Below, one piece after another: positions 58,901-64,000 of a stretch of DNA of 64,000 nt. Within the stretch, counting starts at the first letter, position 1; every line of letters begins with the position of its first letter. The DNA lies in assembly GCA_016858145.1 (NCBI GenBank), contig JAEHOE010000120.1, positions 124,001-188,000 of the forward strand. Direction: 5' to 3'. Made by a program: the position numbers and the translations under genes. The DNA comes from Edaphochlamys debaryana (Eukaryota > Chlorophyta > Chlorophyceae > Chlamydomonadales). A model generated the notes under the pieces. It saw only the letters and a list, made by a program, of their open reading frames with translations, had not been told where the DNA came from and searched no databases.

Positions 58901-61850
58901 TGGAAAGCGGGTTGATTCGGAGGTGGAGGAACAGCCGAGCACCCTGCGGACATGGTAGGTTTTGGATGCTCGCTCTCCGTCTCCCGTCCCCTTCACCCCT
59001 CTTCCCCGCCTCCCTTCACCCCCAACCCCTCCTCCCACTCCCCCCCCCAGCCGCCGCCAGTCAGTGGTCGGAGTGGTGGCTGGGGGCCTGCCTGGCGCGG
59101 AGGGCAGTGCAGGAGGCGGCGGACGCGGCGGGGCCGAGGCTGGACGCGGAGACGGCGGGGGTGGCGCGGGGCTGGTGAGGGGGATGGAAGGGGGTGCGTT
59201 GCAGCCGGGTTGGAGTGCTGTGCCCCCGGCGCTGTGTCCCCGCACCCCGCTGCCCTATTGAGCCGTGAACCGTACCTCAGTGTCGAGCCATCCCACGCCC
59301 AAGCTCCTCCCAGCCACCTTTCCCACCCCAGCTGGCCCCCAACTTCAACCAACCAACCAACCGCCCCCCCCCCCCCCAGGCTGGTCTCTGAGGCGGTTGC
59401 GCCGCTGTGGGGCCGCGGGCGCCTGCTGGCGTGGCGGCTGGGGGACGGGGGGGCAGGGGGGTGGGGAGGGGGAGGGGGAGGAGGAGGGGGGCTGGAGGGG
59501 GCGGAGGGCGGGGGCCTGCGGGGCTGGGCGTGGGGGTGGCTGTCGGGTCGGCGCTGGGGCCCGGACACCCCCCTGCTTGGGCTGCTGGCGGCGGCGTGGG
59601 TGGCGGGGGCGGGGGCGGGGAGTGAGGGGGAGGGCGAGGGCGAGGAAGGGGGGCTGTATGATGCGGCGGTGGCGGTGATGGCGGCGGGGGCGGCTCTGGC
59701 GCTGTGGGGGCTGCAGTGGCGCTCCATCGCTGACCAGGTGGGCGTTGGGGGAGGGCGGGGGCAGGGGGGACGGGGTGGAGGCAGGGAGGAAGGTGGGACA
59801 CATGCTGCACCACCCTGGCCCGCCAGGTGCCTCCCTGCATGTCCACTGTCCACATGCCTTGTTCCCGGCATCACCCACCACCCCCTCCCCCCCCCCGCAT
59901 GACCCCTCCCCCCAAGGTGCTGTACGGGCGGGTGGCGGCTGTGGAGGTGGCCACACGCGCATCCAAGCCCCTGCTGCAGGTGGGGGGGGGGGGCCCGGGG
60001 GGCAGGCAGGCACTGCTTCCCACACACCCCCGACTCCTCATGTCCCCTCGTCCCTCCTCCCACACCTCCTCCCACACCCTCCCCCCCCCCCCAGGTGGCT
60101 GCCACCGCCCGCATGCTGCACGACGCAGTGGCACCCCTCTCCCTGGCACAGGTGGGGAGGAGGGAGGGGGGAGGGGGGAAAGCGGTGGGAGCGGTTGCCG
60201 GGGCCGCGCTCGCCTCCCCTCCCCTGCCGGCTTCAGCCCTGAGCCCGCGCAGCCCTCCACCGTGTGGCACTGGGACCCCTCAGCTGCGGTGTCCACCTCC
60301 TGCTCCCCTTCTCTTCCCCCACCCCCCACCCAACCCCCAACCCCCGCCCCCAGCTGCTTGCCGTCCTGGAGCCGGCCAACCCCGAGGCGCAGCGCCTGGC
60401 GGGGGGGGCGGGGCTGCTGGGGCTGGGGCTGGGGGCGGCCGAGGCTGGGCGGGCGGCGGCAGGCCAAAGAGGGGGCGGCGGTGGAGGGGGGGGCGGCGGC
60501 GGCGGGGCGGTGCCGGCGGAGGCTGCACGGCACGTGCTGGTGGGTGCGGGGGTGGAGGGGGTGTGCGGGCGCAGGGCTTGTTCTGGAGGAAAGGGGTCTG
60601 CCTAGGGTCTCTGCACCGGGGGGGGCGGCAAGGGAGTCCCTCGGTTTGGGGAAGGAAGGGGTTGCAGGGCCCTGAGATAGAGCCATCCGCCACGACCTCC
60701 GCACCCCTCCACGGCTCCTGCTTTCACAATCACCCTCAGCACAGCCGCCCGCTGCAGCCCCTACTCATCACAACCATCCGGCCCTTGCCCCTCACCCATC
60801 CCCCCACCCCACCCAACACCCGCCCAACCCCAGATGGCCATGCGCCGCTTCCGCGACCCCCTGCGCCCCAACCGCCCCAACCGCACCGGGGCGGCGGGGC
60901 GGGGGCCGGGCGGGGGCGGCGCGGGGTTGAGGGCCGCCCCACCCGAGGCGGCGGCGGCCGCTCCCGCGGTGCAGGCCGTGTGGCCCCCGCCGCTGCGGGT
61001 GAGGATGAGGGATGGGGGTGGGGAAGCCTGGCCCTGGGCAGCACTGCGGAGCGCTTGTCGAGTGCACCGTGAGCAGGAGAGTGCGGGGGCGCGCCTGTCC
61101 CTGGGCAGCACTCGACAGCGGGGCGGGGCTGCCAGGGGCCCCGGGCTGCAGGGCGGAGAAGCCGGGAAGGTTGCAGGCGCTGCCACCACCCGAGCGCCCT
61201 GCCCTGGCCCCCTCCTCACCCTCCCCTCCCCACCCCTTCCTCCCACCCCACCACCCCAGCCGCCATTCCTGCTCCCGCCCCCCCGGCCCACACCCCCCGC
61301 CCTGGCCGCCGCCTCCGCCGCCGCCGTGGCCTCCGCGCCCCGCGGCTTCGTGTGCCCCATCACGCACGAGCTGTTCGCGCAGCCCGCGCTGCTGCTGAGC
61401 CCGCAGCTGGGGTCGGCGCCCTCGTACGAGCGGGCGGCCATCGCGAGGTGGCTGGAGCAAAAGCGGTGGGTGGTTTGGGGGGGAGGGAACGGACGGGGGA
61501 GGAAGGGGCAGATGAAGAGTCTGGAAGGGCACGCAATGGCCCGCCTGCCTCCCCACCTCGTACCCTCCGCTCACCGGCCCCTCACATCCCCGCCCCCATC
61601 CCGCCCCCATTCCATCCCCCCCCCCAGCACCGACCCCCGCTCCAACACGCGCCTGGCCTCCTTCGCCCTGGCGCCCAACGACGACCTGCACCGGGCCATA
61701 GACGACTGGGCGCGCGGGCTGGAGGCGGCGGCGGAGGCGGCGTGGGCGGCGGCGGGGGAGGGGCGGGGGGCGGCGGGGAGGGAGGCGGAGGAGGCGCGGG
61801 TGGAGAGGGGAGCGGGGGGAAGGAGGAAGGGAAGCAGGGAGGCGGGTTAG
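55965..61850 (+). CDS. Multi-pass membrane protein with C-terminal U-box (candidate E3 ubiquitin ligase)
   Basis: Twelve exons: 55965-56066, 56278-57074, 57266-57443, 57591-58845, 59051-59174, 59380-59737, 59917-59979, 60095-60151, 60354-60539, 60834-60998, 61260-61465 and 61628-61850; 1237 residues, all phases close. Hydrophobic segments: an N-terminal signal or anchor (LLALALALHLGSQLGA), 'VALLLAPALTALGLAPPLLGAW', 'PLLLLVLPRGLG', 'AAGLAAAVLLPHTVVLRALW' and 'AAVAVMAAGAALALWGL'. Gly/Ala-rich loops lie between them. The U-box is at about 1122-1190: 'GFVCPITHELFAQPALLLS', 'SYERAAIARWLEQKR', 'NTRLASFALAPNDDLHRAI'. U-boxes recruit ubiquitin-loaded E2 enzymes without zinc. The membrane part is not recognised; organelle and targets are unknown. 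The loop between the first U-box strands lacks the usual Gly-His pair. Confidence 0.72.
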
Positions 61851-62226
61851 GGCGGCGAGTGGATATAGGTTGGAGAGAGAACTGGATGCTCGCAGGGGCC
61901 GTGCAGCGTAGTCAGGAAGACGACGATGGGGCGTGCAGCGTGGGGGTCTGCAGAGACGGGGAGCGCAGCCTGTACAGGACTTAAACAAACACTGTGACCT
62001 GACCCGGTGATCTGGCAGCCACACACCAGAGAAACCACTGAGCTGCGCAGCAGTCAAGGCTTGCAGTCAAGGGGTGCCTGGGGGGTGCAGCGTGGGGGCC
62101 AGGGACGGGGAGCGGGAGAGGGATTAGGGCAGAGCAGCACTCGCCAGATCGCACAGGTAGCGCAGCCGCTGTTATTCACTCCGTTACAAAGTGCGCCTCG
62201 CTTAGTTGCAGTAACGGGCTACCAGG
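61851..62226. other. Spacer with a dispersed repeat
   Basis: A stretch of about 30 bases at 61892-61924 (GCAGGGGCCGTGCAGCGTAG then TC-GGA-GACGA with two mismatches) also occurs at 7258-7290 in the F-box array, 54 kb away. No gene was seen. The promoter of the LRR gene must lie in the last part. Confidence 0.55.
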
Positions 62227-63546
62227 ATGGCCGCCCATGGTCACGACGAAAGCACCTTGAGCATCACCGACGTTGTTCGACAGCTTACCCCTGAGGCGCA
62301 CCGAGCAATTTTCCGCAACTCTGGCCTCACCTTAGATGACAAGCACAACGCCCGACTAGTGTGCTCCGCGTTCCGGGCTGCGATCGACAGCATCATCGAG
62401 GCCGTTTGGCTGCCAGGCAATACGGAGTTTTGGGAGGACCTGGAGCTGCCAGAGCTTGCAGCTCTGACCGCTGGTGGCACCTGGCTACAGCGCTGGCCGC
62501 GGCTGCGGGAGGTCTCGCTGCCCGTCAACGACGCGCGTGTGTGCGTGCCCTTCGCCTCGGCGGCCCCGGAGGCCTGCCGGCATATCACGGACCTGGAGCT
62601 TGGGGTGTACAACGAGGAAGGCGACACGCCTCCCCTCCCCAGCAGCGCTCTGCTCTGCGTGACGTCACGCCTGCCAGCGCTGCGCACCCTGTGCCTCAGG
62701 ACCGCCGCGCCTGACGCATGTAGTTCCAAGGAGCAGGAGCTGGCGGCGCACGCCCTCTCGCTCCTGCCCCACCTCACCAGCCTCACGCTCCGCGACTACC
62801 GCTACCTGCACTGCCTGCCCGACAACCTGCTGGCCCAGCTCAGGCGCCTGGACGTGGGCGAAGGCGGCGATGACCACAAGCGCCCGCGGGCCAAGGCGCT
62901 GGGCAGGCTGGTGTCCAGGATGACCGCCCTGCGCGAGGCAGTGCTGACGGGGGAGGACGACAACAGCTTCAAGCCTGCGGAGGCGGCCGTGCTCCTGGAC
63001 GCCCTGCAGCCCTCGGTCCAGACCCTGAAGCTGGTGTACGTGGGGACGCCCTTGGGCGCCTGCGCCAACCTCACCTGCCGCCTTGACGGCGGGCGGCTGA
63101 GGGAGGTCGAGGTCGACGGGGACTCGGGTGAGAGCTTCACGTACAGGAAGCTGTCCGCGCTGCTGGCCCAGGGCCTGCTGCCCAGCCGCGCCCTGGGGCC
63201 GCGCCTGGGGCGCCTCAGCGTTAAGTGTGCGGCGGCCAGCGGAGGCGCCCCGGGGTCGGACCCCGCCGCGGCCCTGCTGGGGCGGTGCGACGTGATCACG
63301 CTGGGGGAGCTGTGGGCTGGCAAGACCGTGGAGGAGACCCTGGCCGTGGTGCGGGCGCTGGGGCTGCCGGTGGAGCTGTGCTGGGACGGCGGCGGTGCGG
63401 TGCGCCTGCGGGTGCTCGAGGCTGCAACTGGCGGCGGCGGGGGCGGCAACGGCGGCCGCGGCTGGCAGGCATCGCAGCTGCCGCCGGTGCTGCCGCCGGA
63501 TGCGCTGGTGGAGCGGGCCGTACGCCTGATGGCTGATGAGCCCTAG
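62227..63546 (+). CDS. F-box-like/leucine-rich-repeat protein, possibly interrupted by TAG
   Basis: A single open exon of 439 codons from the ATG at 62227. The N-terminus has a degenerate F-box ('LTPEAHRAIFRNSGLTLDDK' then 'ARLVCSAFRAAID'). The body is leucine-rich repeats of plain form: 'LPALRTLCLRTAA', 'LPHLTSLTLRDYRYL', 'LLAQLRRLDVGE', 'SVQTLKLVYVG', 'RLREVEVDGD', 'RLGRLSVKC'. By family it should be a target-binding adaptor for an SCF ubiquitin ligase. The frame ends at TAG (63544-63546), but the same frame stays open for another 151 codons to the window edge with coding-like content (ADPTALEAWLVRLRDQ, AAYHPLPGAGVVLLH). The end of this gene is therefore uncertain. Confidence 0.75.
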   Translation: MAAHGHDESTLSITDVVRQLTPEAHRAIFRNSGLTLDDKHNARLVCSAFRAAIDSIIEAVWLPGNTEFWEDLELPELAALTAGGTWLQRWPRLREVSLPVNDARVCVPFASAAPEACRHITDLELGVYNEEGDTPPLPSSALLCVTSRLPALRTLCLRTAAPDACSSKEQELAAHALSLLPHLTSLTLRDYRYLHCLPDNLLAQLRRLDVGEGGDDHKRPRAKALGRLVSRMTALREAVLTGEDDNSFKPAEAAVLLDALQPSVQTLKLVYVGTPLGACANLTCRLDGGRLREVEVDGDSGESFTYRKLSALLAQGLLPSRALGPRLGRLSVKCAAASGGAPGSDPAAALLGRCDVITLGELWAGKTVEETLAVVRALGLPVELCWDGGGAVRLRVLEAATGGGGGGNGGRGWQASQLPPVLPPDALVERAVRLMADEP

Positions 63547-64000
63547 CGCAGCTGGCGGGGTGGACATCTGCTGCTGCGCGGTGGCCCCGCGTCGGGCCTG
63601 GCCGCCGACCCCACCGCCCTCGAGGCCTGGCTGGTGCGGCTGAGGGACCAGGTGGCTGCCGCCGCCCCGCCGAAGCCCTGCATCGCCGCCTACCACCCCC
63701 TCCCGGGCGCTGGCGTGGTTCTGCTGCACACGTCCTTTGCGGCCGCGGAGGCCGTGGCGGCGGCGGCGAGGCGGGTTGAGGCTGCGGGTAGCGGCGGTGG
63801 CGGCGGAGGTGCCGGGCAGGCGGCAGGCGCGGCGCTGGAGGTGCTGCCGTGCGGCCTGAAGCCGCCCGAAGCGCTATCGCAGGTGGAGCGGCTGGGCACT
63901 AGGGGAGGGGGGGTGGGCACTGCAGGGCTAGTGCTGGGCCAGGTCGAGGGTGACTGCCGGGCCAGTTCTTCAGCCGGGGACCTGGGGAGGCTGGGCCGAG
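63547..64000 (+). other. In-frame open continuation after the TAG of the LRR gene
   Basis: 454 bases in the same frame as the LRR gene have no stop. The reading looks like protein rather than GC noise: 'LLLRGGPASGLAADPTALEA', 'DQVAAAAPPKPCIAAYHPLP' and 'VLLHTSFAAAEAVAAAARRV'. It then becomes Gly-rich and runs off the window. It is either the lost C-terminus of the LRR gene or a separate unit. Confidence 0.5.

Noticed and set aside
56378..60270. Long minus-strand frames (547 and 425 codons) opposite the U-box gene
   Set aside because: Pro/Arg/Ala-rich shadows that run through the introns of the plus-strand gene; no family motifs.
62665..63729. Minus-strand 354-codon frame opposite the LRR gene
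   Set aside because: Low-complexity Gln/Gly/Ala sequence; the plus strand has LRR and F-box motifs.

Overview
This is nuclear DNA from a green alga, most likely a chlorophycean of the Volvocales/Sphaeropleales kind. GC content is very high. Genes have many short GT-AG introns with G-rich starts and C-rich ends, and the proteins carry Ala/Gly/Pro-rich low-complexity stretches. The strongest lineage marker is a minus-strand gene with the full layout of the Chlamydomonas copper regulator CRR1: SBP zinc domain, ankyrin repeats and a Cys-rich tail. No prokaryotic operon, rRNA, tRNA or CRISPR array was recognised.

Layout. 1-10.7 kb: a tandem array of four plus-strand F-box/ankyrin-like paralogues. 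The first is only a last exon. The fourth is a mosaic of its neighbours and carries an in-frame stop. 10.7-13.8 kb: no convincing gene. 13.8-18.2 kb (minus): CRR1. 20.9-25.7 kb (plus): a coiled-coil protein with a long Ala/Glu/Lys helix, 5' end not found. 28.1-30.7 kb (plus): a classical protein tyrosine phosphatase. 32.3-35.7 kb (plus): a large MYND-finger protein with an apparent frameshift and a lost last zinc ligand. 36.6-47.5 kb (plus): three complete secreted RCC1-type beta-propeller genes plus one decayed 3' fragment. A 375-bp hAT-type MITE with perfect 16-bp terminal repeats and a perfect 8-bp target duplication sits between the last two. 48.5-51.7 kb (minus): an 11-exon NAD(P)H:quinone oxidoreductase. 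52.6-55.3 kb (minus): an FHA protein of the SNIP1/DAWDLE family. It is divergent from a 12-exon membrane protein with a C-terminal U-box (56.0-61.9 kb, plus). 62.2 kb to the end (plus): an F-box-like/LRR gene whose frame stays open past a TAG to the window edge.

Exons were placed by eye from splice motifs, reading phase and family alignment. For most genes every phase closes exactly. The genes are independent eukaryotic units rather than one pathway. Shared themes are ubiquitin-type adaptors (F-box, U-box) and lineage-specific tandem expansion with gene conversion and decay.
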